Below, one piece after another: positions 39,901-47,662 of a stretch of 64,000 nucleotides of DNA (position 1 is the stretch's first letter; each line of letters opens with the position of its first letter). The DNA is from Methylocystis sp. (GTDB lineage Bacteria > Pseudomonadota > Alphaproteobacteria > Rhizobiales > Beijerinckiaceae): NCBI GenBank assembly GCA_022843405.1, contig JALHNQ010000006.1, positions 34,442 to 98,441 on the forward strand, in the 5' to 3' direction. The notes below the pieces were generated by a model that saw only the letters and a list, made by a program, of their open reading frames with translations, made no database searches and was not told the origin of the DNA. Made by a program: the position numbers and the translations under genes.

Positions 39901-40119
39901 AAACATAAGCTGATGAAGGGGATGGTCGCCGCCAAAGCGGCCGACCCCTCCGGTCGGAAGGCCGCGCAGCTCGAAACGCTGCTCAAACTCGTCGATGAAC
40001 TGCGCGAAGGCTCCTTCGTGCCGCTTTCGCAACAGCCGCCTATTCGCGCATTGCTGCTGCCGCTTGGCGGCCTCGGCTGGACGGCGCTGCTCGATTCCCG
40101 GATTTTTCCCGGCCTCTAG
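36910..40119 (+). CDS. large membrane protein: N-terminal TM anchor, type I periplasmic-binding-protein-like ectodomain, about 7 C-terminal TM helices, cytosolic tail
   Basis: 1069 aa from ATG 36910 (GGAGTAGG upstream); PBP-I-like elements (LQILGPYSSGVLRDLVKEM, RISSGDNVLAQAIGAEL, HVALISDRDTLYGRAIVDAFMRDL, AIGVLGFDVFDKLLVLRALKPLFPEAVFFTTDYDAALAG); hydrophobic helices from 38881 onward. Confidence 0.75.
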   Translation: MLEDGKKNSPGIGANSAIVVALIATGAYFYTQQAPLTVLRPPPLESRIEEKFRTQDVAARQWQDPFDTVAREIKKRDSDAGKKECDEGAAPRKKSASKTRPALALHCRSPLFEESGKFKPESEDIRVVGVTAPGAPYFEDAETRRRLRYAILSGLHLEGYLPQNEQQIGYFRPKSHEEKGLPAAIPFEWFDHEPAQHKIVLLWIDEDVLGDTHQPLERLSRLQNELCAEKKNSGRCPPLQILGPYSSGVLRDLVKEMKDSKSAASPENIRFYSFAATISDKDLGAAPTPERIFRISSGDNVLAQAIGAELCLRSKSSVAAVSQNGGKEGAPACLGKQHVALISDRDTLYGRAIVDAFMRDLRCLHTKSDDQYNQCVSMSPNEMAPPAWILKRTYLRGIDGLLPPANLNKSSKKEGDAKESGEGPRPQDISKSFERAFGQDQFDYLRRLAASLKEKDADLRRNGKDGIKAIGVLGFDVFDKLLVLRALKPLFPEAVFFTTDYDAALAGRDEIEWSRNLIVASSYGPTLADDIQGEAPPFRSTYQSAAFLAARMAAQEREPNVRSPLRSRINNSIGAARLFEIDRHGEFLALPTMSESRKSNKLTSDNKDIPTIRTQYAALDGAAISPPPEEKPGQIRENGVHPPIPPLYSELAPGSVRHIAIVLALIGVIVPFLFWRLFPFLKATSACMALIFLSGTALVLRWDQFAEYATEGGLGEPIAWTQGVSMWPSLGLRVIAALLAVCLILDALRELRDNQKRVEERFFLPKAGSWSAEEHDKGAIRKLWSAVCRYVNMLCYSLPHDKDSGAKIDVDQIWKYYTLKSKFVPSFLRIILITGIMFLLYKLLIVLFGDPNVPWRGELHKIYKDVTWPLVLLLLFLTFLVFDATLLCLRFVDVLRKNRTIWPPDTHRGFGDIFNFQDLLLDEWIDLDFLAVRTRCISRLIYFPFAIFALMIASRSTAFAEFALSWPIIITQVVGCVIIFGCAMLLCFSAEKARETTKHKLMKGMVAAKAADPSGRKAAQLETLLKLVDELREGSFVPLSQQPPIRALLLPLGGLGWTALLDSRIFPGL

Positions 40120-40206
40120 TCGCCGCGGGCGTGGCTGTGAGGAGGATTGCCGCAGGCGGGCGGGGAGGCTAGACAGTCGGCAGCCTCATCCGTTGGAAAT
40201 CGCCTC

Positions 40207-40500
40207 ATGTCCTACGCCATGGTCAAACTGCTTCTCACGGTCATCGACATTTACTGGTGGATCCTGCTCGCCACGGTGGTCGTGTCCTGGCTCATCGCCT
40301 TCGATGTCATCAACATGCGCTCGAACGCCGCCTATTCGATCTGGAAATGGCTGAACGCCGTCACCGAGCCAGTGCTCGGGCCAATCCGCTCGGTGCTGCC
40401 GAGCGTCGGCGGGCTGGACATTTCGCCGCTCATTTTGCTGCTGCTCATGCAATTCCTGCGCGATCTCATCGCCACCAGCGCCGGCGCCGCATTTGGGTGA
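40207..40500 (+). CDS. YggT family membrane protein
   Basis: IDIYWWILLATVVVSWLIAFDVIN...LNAVTEPVLGPIRSVLPSVGGLDISPLILLLLMQFLRDL. Confidence 0.92.
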   Translation: MSYAMVKLLLTVIDIYWWILLATVVVSWLIAFDVINMRSNAAYSIWKWLNAVTEPVLGPIRSVLPSVGGLDISPLILLLLMQFLRDLIATSAGAAFG

Positions 40501-40835
40501 GGGAGGCGCGGCAGGCCTCTTCCCCTTGGGCGGCGGAGTCTGGAGGCGTCGCGCTCTACGTGCGGCTGACGCCAAAGGGCGGACGTGACGCGCTCGACGG
40601 CGTGGAGACTCTCGCCGACGGCCGCAGCGTGCTGAAGGCGCGTGTGCGCGCCGCGCCGGAAAACGGCCGGGCGAATGAGGCGCTGATTGCGCTGATCGCC
40701 TCTGCGTTACGCGTCCCCAAGAGCGCGGTAGCGATCCGCGCCGGCGCGACAAGCCGGGTCAAGACAGTTTTCGTTGCGGGCGCGCCCGCGCTTTTTCTCG
40801 ACGCGCTGGCGAAGCTGGCGCCAACACATGGTTAG
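40497..40835 (+). CDS. DUF167 (YggU) family protein
   Basis: VRLTPKGGRDALDGVETLADGRSVLKARVRAAPENGRANEALIALIASALRVPKSAVAIRAGATSRVKTV; GTG start overlapping the yggT stop. Confidence 0.9.
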   Translation: MREARQASSPWAAESGGVALYVRLTPKGGRDALDGVETLADGRSVLKARVRAAPENGRANEALIALIASALRVPKSAVAIRAGATSRVKTVFVAGAPALFLDALAKLAPTHG

Positions 40836-40838
40836 GAC

Positions 40839-41897
40839 ATGAGCAAGTCGAAGATCAACGTCGGCAATTTCTTCGAGGACTTCAAAATCGGCCAGATCAT
40901 TCGCCACGCCGCGCCGCGCACGGTGACGGTCGGCGAGGTTGCGCTCTATACGGCGCTTTATCTGCCGCGCTTCGCTGTTCAGTCGTCGACGGCCTTTGCG
41001 CAGGCGATCGGCTATGAGCACGCGCCGATCGACGACCTGCTCGTCTTTCATCTCGTGCTCGGCAAGACGGTGCCGGACGTATCTCTCAACGCCATCGCCA
41101 ATCTCGGCTATGCCGATTTCAAGTTTCTTCTGCCCGTCTATCCTGGCGACACGCTGTCGGCGACGTCCGAGGTCATCGGCCTAAAGGAAAATTCCAACAA
41201 GGAAACCGGCGTTGTCTATGTGCGCACCACGGGCGCCAATCAGCGCGGCGAGACCGTGCTGAGCTATGCGCGATGGGTCATGGTTAAGAAGCGCGACAGG
41301 GACGCCCCCGTTGGGCCGGATGTCGTTCCCGATCTGCCGAAGTCCGTCGATCCGTCAGAGCTCGGCCGGGCGGCGCCGCCGATCAATGTCGCCGCTTACG
41401 ACAAAGCGCTTGCCGGTTCGCCCTATGTCTGGGGTGATTACGACAAGGGCGAGAAGATCGACCATATTGACGGCATGACGGTCGAGGAGGCGGAGCACCA
41501 ACTCGCCACCCGGCTCTATCAGAACAACTCGAAAGTCCATTTCAATCAGTATTATGAAGCGCAAGGCCGGTTCGGCAAACGCATCATCTACGGCGGCCAT
41601 GTCATCTCGCTCGCCCGGGCTCTGTCCTTCAACGGCCTGGAGAATGTCTTCCATATCTCGGCCGTGAACGGCGGGCGCCATGTCAATCCGCTGTTCGCCG
41701 GCGGGACTGTCTTCGCCTGGTCGGAAGTGCTGGATAAGGCGGAGATTCCCGGGCGCAAGGATATTGGCGCGCTGCGCCTGCGACTCGTCGCGACGAAGGA
41801 CAAGCCCTGCGCCGACTTTCCGCTCCAGGGCGCCGACGGCAAGCCCGACCCGGTGGTATTGCTTGATCTTGATTATTGGGGCGTGCTGCCGCGGTGA
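40839..41897 (+). CDS. MaoC family dehydratase, mesaconyl-CoA hydratase type
   Basis: GNFFEDFKIGQIIRHAAPRTVTVGEVALYTALYLPRFAVQSS; IYGGHVISLARALSFNGLEN; resembles ethylmalonyl-CoA pathway mesaconyl-CoA hydratase. Confidence 0.85.
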   Translation: MSKSKINVGNFFEDFKIGQIIRHAAPRTVTVGEVALYTALYLPRFAVQSSTAFAQAIGYEHAPIDDLLVFHLVLGKTVPDVSLNAIANLGYADFKFLLPVYPGDTLSATSEVIGLKENSNKETGVVYVRTTGANQRGETVLSYARWVMVKKRDRDAPVGPDVVPDLPKSVDPSELGRAAPPINVAAYDKALAGSPYVWGDYDKGEKIDHIDGMTVEEAEHQLATRLYQNNSKVHFNQYYEAQGRFGKRIIYGGHVISLARALSFNGLENVFHISAVNGGRHVNPLFAGGTVFAWSEVLDKAEIPGRKDIGALRLRLVATKDKPCADFPLQGADGKPDPVVLLDLDYWGVLPR

Positions 41898-41945
41898 ATC
41901 AGCTATGATGCGCGGTCCTAACAGCAATCTGGGGGGATTGGTCGA

Positions 41946-42362
41946 ATGAACAAAACTTTGCTCGTTGCGCTTTCCTTGGGCGTGGCCATGGCGGTCGCGC
42001 AGCCTGTCTTCGCCGAGCCGGCTGCGCCGGACAGCAAGATCGTCGTGCCGATGGAAGCGTTGCCGCGCTATGGCTCGCTCGTTTCCGCTTGGTACAAGAA
42101 GCCTGTCTACGACACCAATGAGAAGAAAGTCGGCGTGATTACCGACATGCTGTTTTCCGGCGGCGAGATCAACGCTGTCATGCTCGATGTTGGCGGTTTT
42201 CTTGGCATCGGCGCCAAGCATGTCGCCATTCCTGCGGAAGCCATCACCGTCACCGAGAAGAACAACAAGAGCTGGTTGACCATCAATACGACGAAGGACG
42301 TCGTGAAGAAGGCGACCGGCTATAAATATGACGCGAAGGAACACGCCTGGAAGAAGATGTAG
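41946..42362 (+). CDS. exported PRC-barrel domain protein, paralogue 1
   Basis: Signal peptide; LVSAWYKKPVYDTNEKKVGVITDMLFSGGEINAVMLDVGGFLGIGAKHVAIPAEAI. Confidence 0.88.
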   Translation: MNKTLLVALSLGVAMAVAQPVFAEPAAPDSKIVVPMEALPRYGSLVSAWYKKPVYDTNEKKVGVITDMLFSGGEINAVMLDVGGFLGIGAKHVAIPAEAITVTEKNNKSWLTINTTKDVVKKATGYKYDAKEHAWKKM

Positions 42363-42433
42363 CAAACGCCGGAGCGACGGCGTCGCTCCGCCCGCGCCGC
42401 GCCGCGTCATACTTTTTCCCTAGGGAGTTTTTC

Positions 42434-42853
42434 ATGCTGAAACAAGTCGTCTTCGCAGCCTCGCTCGCCCTTGTCGCCTTCGCGCCATTGCCGGTCGGCG
42501 CGCAACAGGCCCAAACCGAAACCATGGTCATTGTGCCGCTCGAACGGTTGCCGGTCTATGGTTCGGTGGTTTCCGCGTGGTACAAACAGCCGGTCTATGA
42601 CCCCAATGAAAAGAAGCTCGGCACGATCGCCGACATGCTGTTTTCCGCCGACGGCTCGATAAATGCGGTGATGCTGAACGTCGGCGGTTTTCTGGGCATC
42701 GGCGTGAAGCACATTGCCATTCCGGTTTCCGCGATCACCATCATACAGAAGAACAGCAAGACTTGGCTGACGATGAACACGACTAAAGAACTGCTCAAGA
42801 AGGCCGTCGCATATAAGTTCGACAAGGCCACCGGCCTTTGGGATCCGATCTGA
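42434..42853 (+). CDS. exported PRC-barrel domain protein, paralogue 2
   Basis: Signal peptide; VVSAWYKQPVYDPNEKKLGTIADMLFSADGSINAVMLNVGGFLGIGVKHIAIP. Confidence 0.88.
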   Translation: MLKQVVFAASLALVAFAPLPVGAQQAQTETMVIVPLERLPVYGSVVSAWYKQPVYDPNEKKLGTIADMLFSADGSINAVMLNVGGFLGIGVKHIAIPVSAITIIQKNSKTWLTMNTTKELLKKAVAYKFDKATGLWDPI

Positions 42854-42999
42854 ACGGCGAAGCTTTTTTCAACGCGCGGCAGACTTCAACCAAATCGGAT
42901 ATCTGCCGCGAAGCTTGGAACATCGGTCTCCGATGCTTGTTCTAGGCTCATGCGAACAGTCGTTCGTTGTGACGCCAACAAACATGCACGGAGTTAGCC

Positions 43000-43434
43000 A
43001 TGCTCAAGTCCTATGCCCTCGCCGGCGCGCTCGTCGCGACGCTGTCAGCCGCGGCTTTGGCCGAACAGACGATGAATCGCACGACAGGCGCGACGACTGG
43101 CGGGCCGGAATTCCTGACGACGCTTCCGCAAAACGCCTTGCTGGTCTCGAACATTCACGAGCAGAATGTTTACGATCCGCGCGAGAGCAAGATCGGCGAA
43201 GTCAAGGATCTGGTGCTGGATCGCAGCGGCAAGATCACCGTCGCGATCATTTCGGTCGGCGGATTTCTCGGCATCGGCGAAAAAGACGTCGCGGTCGCCT
43301 TCAGCGACATCATGGCGACCGAGCGCGACAGCAAATGGTGGCTCACCGTGAACGCCACCAAGGATGAGCTAAAGAAGGCCACGGGCTTCCGCTTCGACAA
43401 GAACAAGGGATCGTGGACGCTCGGCGCCAAGTAA
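43000..43434 (+). CDS. exported PRC-barrel domain protein, paralogue 3
   Basis: Signal peptide; EQNVYDPRESKIGEVKDLVLDRSGKITVAIISVGGFLGIGEKDVAVAF. Confidence 0.88.
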   Translation: MLKSYALAGALVATLSAAALAEQTMNRTTGATTGGPEFLTTLPQNALLVSNIHEQNVYDPRESKIGEVKDLVLDRSGKITVAIISVGGFLGIGEKDVAVAFSDIMATERDSKWWLTVNATKDELKKATGFRFDKNKGSWTLGAK

Positions 43435-43495
43435 TCCCACGCCTTCAATATTGCGTTCAACGCCAAGCCTCGCCGCATGTCGGCGAGGCGTTTCC

Positions 43496-45001
43496 TCACA
43501 GGCGCGCCGGCAATTTGTCTTCGTCGGCGAGATTGGAGAAGCGCGTCACTTCCGCCTCGAAGGCGAGTTGCACCGTTCCGGTCGGCCCATGACGCTGCTT
43601 GCCGATGATCGCTTCGGCGCGGCCATGCGCGTTCTCCATGTCGCTCATCCATTTGACGTGTTCTTCCGTGCCTTCGCGCGGCTCGCGGTTGCGCAGATAA
43701 TATTCCTCGCGAAATACGAAAATCACAACGTCGGCGTCCTGCTCGATCGAGCCTGACTCGCGCAGATCGGACAGTTGCGGGCGCTTGTCGTCGCGGTTCT
43801 CGACCTGGCGCGAGAGTTGCGACAGCGCGATGATGGGCACGTTCAATTCCTTGGCGAGCGCCTTGAGGCCGGTGGTGATTTCGGTGAGCTCTTGTACGCG
43901 ATTGTCATTGCGTGAGCGCGAGCCGGAAAGCAGTTGAATGTAGTCGATGACCAAGAGATCGAGTCCCTTCTGACGTTTCAGGCGCCGCGCCCGCGCCGTG
44001 AGCTGTGCGATCGAAATGCCGCCGCTCTGGTCGATGTAGAAGGGAATGCTCTGCATATGCCGGGCCGCGTCGGCGATGCGGCGAAAATCGTCTTCGTTGA
44101 TGTCGCCGCGCCGGATTTTATAGCTCGCAACGCCAGACTGTTCGGCGATAACGCGGGTCGCCAATTGTTCGGCCGACATTTCCAAGGAGAAGAAGCCGAC
44201 AATCCCGCCGTTGATCGTCTTGTGCGTTCCGTCGGGTTCGGTTTCGAATTGATAGGCGCTTGCGACGTTGAAGGCGATGTTGGTGGCGAGCGCCGTTTTG
44301 CCCATGCCGGGACGCCCTGCGACGATGATGAGGTCGGATTTCTGTAGGCCGCCCATCTTGTCGTCGAGATCGAGCAGCCCGGTGGCGACGCCTGACAGAT
44401 GGCCGTCGCGCATATAGGCGCTGCTCGCCATGTCGAGCGCGGTGGTGAGCGCGTCGGCGAAGCGCTGAAAACCGCCGTCGTAGCGGCCGGTCTCGGCGAT
44501 TGAATAAAGCTGGCGCTCGGCCTCCTCGATCTGTGCGCGCGGCGGCGAATCGATCGGCGAATCATAGGCCGTGTTGACGATGTCCTGGCCGATGACGATG
44601 AGCTCGCGGCGAACCGCGAGATCATGCACCGCGCGGCCATAGTCTTCGGCGTTGATGATCGTCGTCGCCTCGGCGGCGAGCCGCGCCAGATAGGCCTGGA
44701 TCGTCACGCCCGCCGGCAGTTCAATCTCGGCGAGGAACGTCTTCAGCGTCACGACGGTCGCGAGCTTGCCAGCGCGAATGAGCTGCGCCACGACTTCATA
44801 GATGCGGCGGTGCAGTTCCTCCGAGAAATGTTCGGGCTTTAAAAAGTCCGACACTCTGTCGAAAGCGTCATTGTTGACCAGAATGGCGCCGAGCAGCGCC
44901 TGTTCGGCTTCGATATTGTGCGGCGGCGCGCGATAGGCGGGCGCATCCGGCGGCGCGATCTGAATCGCGCGCCGGCCCGCCAATTGTTCGATTGGTGGCA
45001 T
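43496..45001 (-). CDS. dnaB: replicative DNA helicase
   Basis: PHNIEAEQALLGAILVNNDAFDRV, IVAGRPGMGKTALATNIAFNVA, LDLLVIDYIQLLSGS, LSQLSRQVENRDDKRPQLSDLRESGSIEQDADVV. Confidence 0.98.
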   Translation of the reverse strand: MPPIEQLAGRRAIQIAPPDAPAYRAPPHNIEAEQALLGAILVNNDAFDRVSDFLKPEHFSEELHRRIYEVVAQLIRAGKLATVVTLKTFLAEIELPAGVTIQAYLARLAAEATTIINAEDYGRAVHDLAVRRELIVIGQDIVNTAYDSPIDSPPRAQIEEAERQLYSIAETGRYDGGFQRFADALTTALDMASSAYMRDGHLSGVATGLLDLDDKMGGLQKSDLIIVAGRPGMGKTALATNIAFNVASAYQFETEPDGTHKTINGGIVGFFSLEMSAEQLATRVIAEQSGVASYKIRRGDINEDDFRRIADAARHMQSIPFYIDQSGGISIAQLTARARRLKRQKGLDLLVIDYIQLLSGSRSRNDNRVQELTEITTGLKALAKELNVPIIALSQLSRQVENRDDKRPQLSDLRESGSIEQDADVVIFVFREEYYLRNREPREGTEEHVKWMSDMENAHGRAEAIIGKQRHGPTGTVQLAFEAEVTRFSNLADEDKLPARL

Positions 45002-45278
45002 CGATCTTTGTGACTTTGCGAGACAGCCCTTGGCCGCGAACGCGACGCGCGACTCGTCGGGGGGAAGTTAACAATACATTAACGTGCTAGCGTCGCCACA
45101 TCCTTTTGCGCGCGTCTCTCCAAAGCGCGGCGTTACGAGTCATATCCACACGAGAAAAATAATCTTCGACTGTGCGAAGCATCGCGCTTGCACTGATGTG
45201 AGAATCGGGAGTGAGTCTGGCCGAAAGAAAAACGGCGGCCGAAGGGGCCGCCGATTGACAGTTGCAATTTGCGAAAGC

Positions 45279-45842
45279 TTACATCTCGACGTCGCCGGCT
45301 TCGGCCAGAGCCGCGCCAACTTCGAGCCCGAGATCGTCCATCGACGTCTCTTCCTTGAGCGTGACGCTCTCGCCTCGCGCCTGCCGCTCGGCCTCTTCTT
45401 CCGAGCGGGCGACGTTGATGGTGACGCTCACATCGACTTCCGGATGCAGATGCACGGGCGTCGGATGAAGACCCAAGGTCTTGATCGGATGCACCAGAAC
45501 GATCTGGTTGCGATTGACCGAGAACCCGCCGGCGGTGGCGGCTTCGGCGATATCGCGCGCCGACACCGAGCCGTAAAGCTGGCCGCTCTCGCCCGCCTGG
45601 CGAATGATCGTGAAGCTTTGGCCGTTCAGCTTCTCGGCGACGGCCTCGGCTTCCTTCTTCGCTTCGAGGTTGCGCGCTTCGATCTGCGCCCGCTGCGTCT
45701 CGAAATGCTTCTTATTGTTCTCTGTCGCCCGCAGCGCCTTGCCCCGCGCCAGCAGGAAATTGCGGGCGTAGCCGTCGCGCACCCGCACGGTGTCGCCCAT
45801 CTGGCCGAGCTTGGCCACGCGTTCAAGCAAAATGACGTCCAT
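45279..45842 (-). CDS. rplI: 50S ribosomal protein L9
   Basis: [40 protein letters not shown]. Confidence 0.98.
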   Translation of the reverse strand: MDVILLERVAKLGQMGDTVRVRDGYARNFLLARGKALRATENNKKHFETQRAQIEARNLEAKKEAEAVAEKLNGQSFTIIRQAGESGQLYGSVSARDIAEAATAGGFSVNRNQIVLVHPIKTLGLHPTPVHLHPEVDVSVTINVARSEEEAERQARGESVTLKEETSMDDLGLEVGAALAEAGDVEM

Positions 45843-45894
45843 CTGTCCTATTTCTCCAGGATTGCGGGCTATGTCGGGAAAAACCGGGCGAAAG

Positions 45895-46881
45895 TCAATC
45901 CGGTTTTTGCATCGCGGCGGGCCCGGCGTCGGGCTTTCGGGCCCGATAGTTGAAGATGAGATCGGCCAATCCGAGCGCGGCGAAAATCAGGATCGGCCAG
46001 CCGAGGAATCCGAGCGTGAAATAGATGATCGCAAGGACAAGGGCGCTTGAGCGCGAACCGCGCAGGAAAATATGCGCGACGGCCAGTCCCTGGAACGCGA
46101 GAAGCAGTCCCGTAGTCGTCGCAAGCACCATCCCGATCGGTCCGGCGGGCCCGTCGAAGAAGGACAGTGCGATCCCGCCCAGGAAGAGACCGCCAACCGC
46201 CTTAGGAACGCGGAATTCCTTGGCGATGTCCGGCCAGGGGCGGCTCAGCAGCTTGGAGGCTTGGGCGATCCGTGCGGCGAGCCACAAATTGACGACATGG
46301 ATCAAGAGGCCGTAGCCGGCGAGAAAGGCCGGAACGGCGCGCGCCACCGAAGCGGAAAGCGTCGTCGGGTCGATCTTGTCGCCAAGGTCGCGCTCTTTGA
46401 CCATGAGGTCGAGCAGGATGAAGGCGCGCGCCCGGATCGGGTTGAGCGCCTCGTCAAGCGAGCCGAAGATGACGCTGGCGACAATCAGCCAGAAAATGAT
46501 CGCCGTCGCCAGAAAAACCGCCGGCGCGAGCGCCGCCCAGCCCGGCAGATTGCTCGTCAGCAGGTCGCGGCCGCCGCGCGGCGCGCCTGACGCCGCATAG
46601 ACGGCGGTCCAGGCCGGCGCCGCGATCAGCAGCGCATAGGCCATTCCGATCACCGGATTGAGCCACAGGGACAGGATCACCGAGGCGAGGATCGCCGACG
46701 TCGCGCCATGGATGAGACCGAAAGCGAGGCCGACGATCATGATCGTCAAGGGCGCAAGATGCGCCAGGAGGATTCCGCCGAGGCCGCCCCGCACGACGAC
46801 GGCGAAGATCACGGCCGCCGCGACGCCGCCGAGAACCGACACGGCGAAATTCGGCCAGGAAAGGACGCTCTTGTCGGACAC
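45895..46881 (-). CDS. DUF2232 integral membrane protein
   Basis: Polytopic; location upstream of rplI is typical; likely GTG start at 46881. Confidence 0.85.
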   Translation of the reverse strand: MSDKSVLSWPNFAVSVLGGVAAAVIFAVVVRGGLGGILLAHLAPLTIMIVGLAFGLIHGATSAILASVILSLWLNPVIGMAYALLIAAPAWTAVYAASGAPRGGRDLLTSNLPGWAALAPAVFLATAIIFWLIVASVIFGSLDEALNPIRARAFILLDLMVKERDLGDKIDPTTLSASVARAVPAFLAGYGLLIHVVNLWLAARIAQASKLLSRPWPDIAKEFRVPKAVGGLFLGGIALSFFDGPAGPIGMVLATTTGLLLAFQGLAVAHIFLRGSRSSALVLAIIYFTLGFLGWPILIFAALGLADLIFNYRARKPDAGPAAMQKPD

Positions 46882-47063
46882 GGGCGATCGGGCTTTCGGG
46901 TTTCTATGGCGCAGCGAGGAAAGGGCAGCGAGCCAGAAGCCCGGAAGGCTGAGCCGTCGGGGCGCGCTTGCTTTTAGGCCGCCAGGGCCGGGAGGGCAAG
47001 CCTTAGGGCCGTAGCGTTCTCCGCCAGAGGCCGACATGATATCATCGCATAGAGGAGCCGACC

Positions 47064-47629
47064 ATGCCGTCCGCCTTGACCAAAGCCGCCGAAGGCTACC
47101 CCCGCCGCGCCTTTACGGTCGATGAGATCATCGCCATGCAGGACGCCGGGATCATTTCCGAAGAAGAAAATTTCGAATTGATCGAGGGAGAAATTGTCCC
47201 GATGGGGCCAAAATATTCCGCCCATGAGCGCATTAAGTCGAAGATGGTAATGGCTCTTTCGCGGGCATGCCCCCTTCGCTGATCGTAGGGATTGAAACAT
47301 CGATATTCCTTTCTTCGAACACCTTCGTCGAACCCGACATTTCGCTCTATCCCGAGCGTCTTCGCTCGCAAGAAGTGCGTGGGCCTGACGTTCTGCTCGC
47401 GATCGAGGTGGCGGCGTCGAGCCTCGCCTATGATCTCGATCTCAAGGCGAAGCTTTATGCGCGTCATGGCGTGCAAGAATATTGGGTGGTCGACGCCAAT
47501 GAACGCGTGACATTTGTCCATCAGGGACCCAGCGAAGCCGGCTGGGCCAGCGTGACGCGTAAAGGGCCGGAGGAAACATTGAGCTGCGCAGCGGTTCCCG
47601 AATTTAAATTCCGTGTCGCAGACGCCTGA
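47064..47629 (+). pseudogene. Uma2 family endonuclease (DUF820), split by a frameshift
   Basis: ORF 47064-47282 (AFTVDEIIAMQDAGIISEEENFELIEGEIVPMGPKYSAHERIKSKM) ends at a C5 tract; ORF 47267-47629 continues (FVEPDISLYPERL...PDVLLAIEVAASSLAYDLDLKAKLYARHGVQEYWVVDANERVTFVHQGP). Confidence 0.85.
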
Positions 47630-47662
47630 CTGACGCAGTTGGAATGTCGCTCCTGACTCTGG

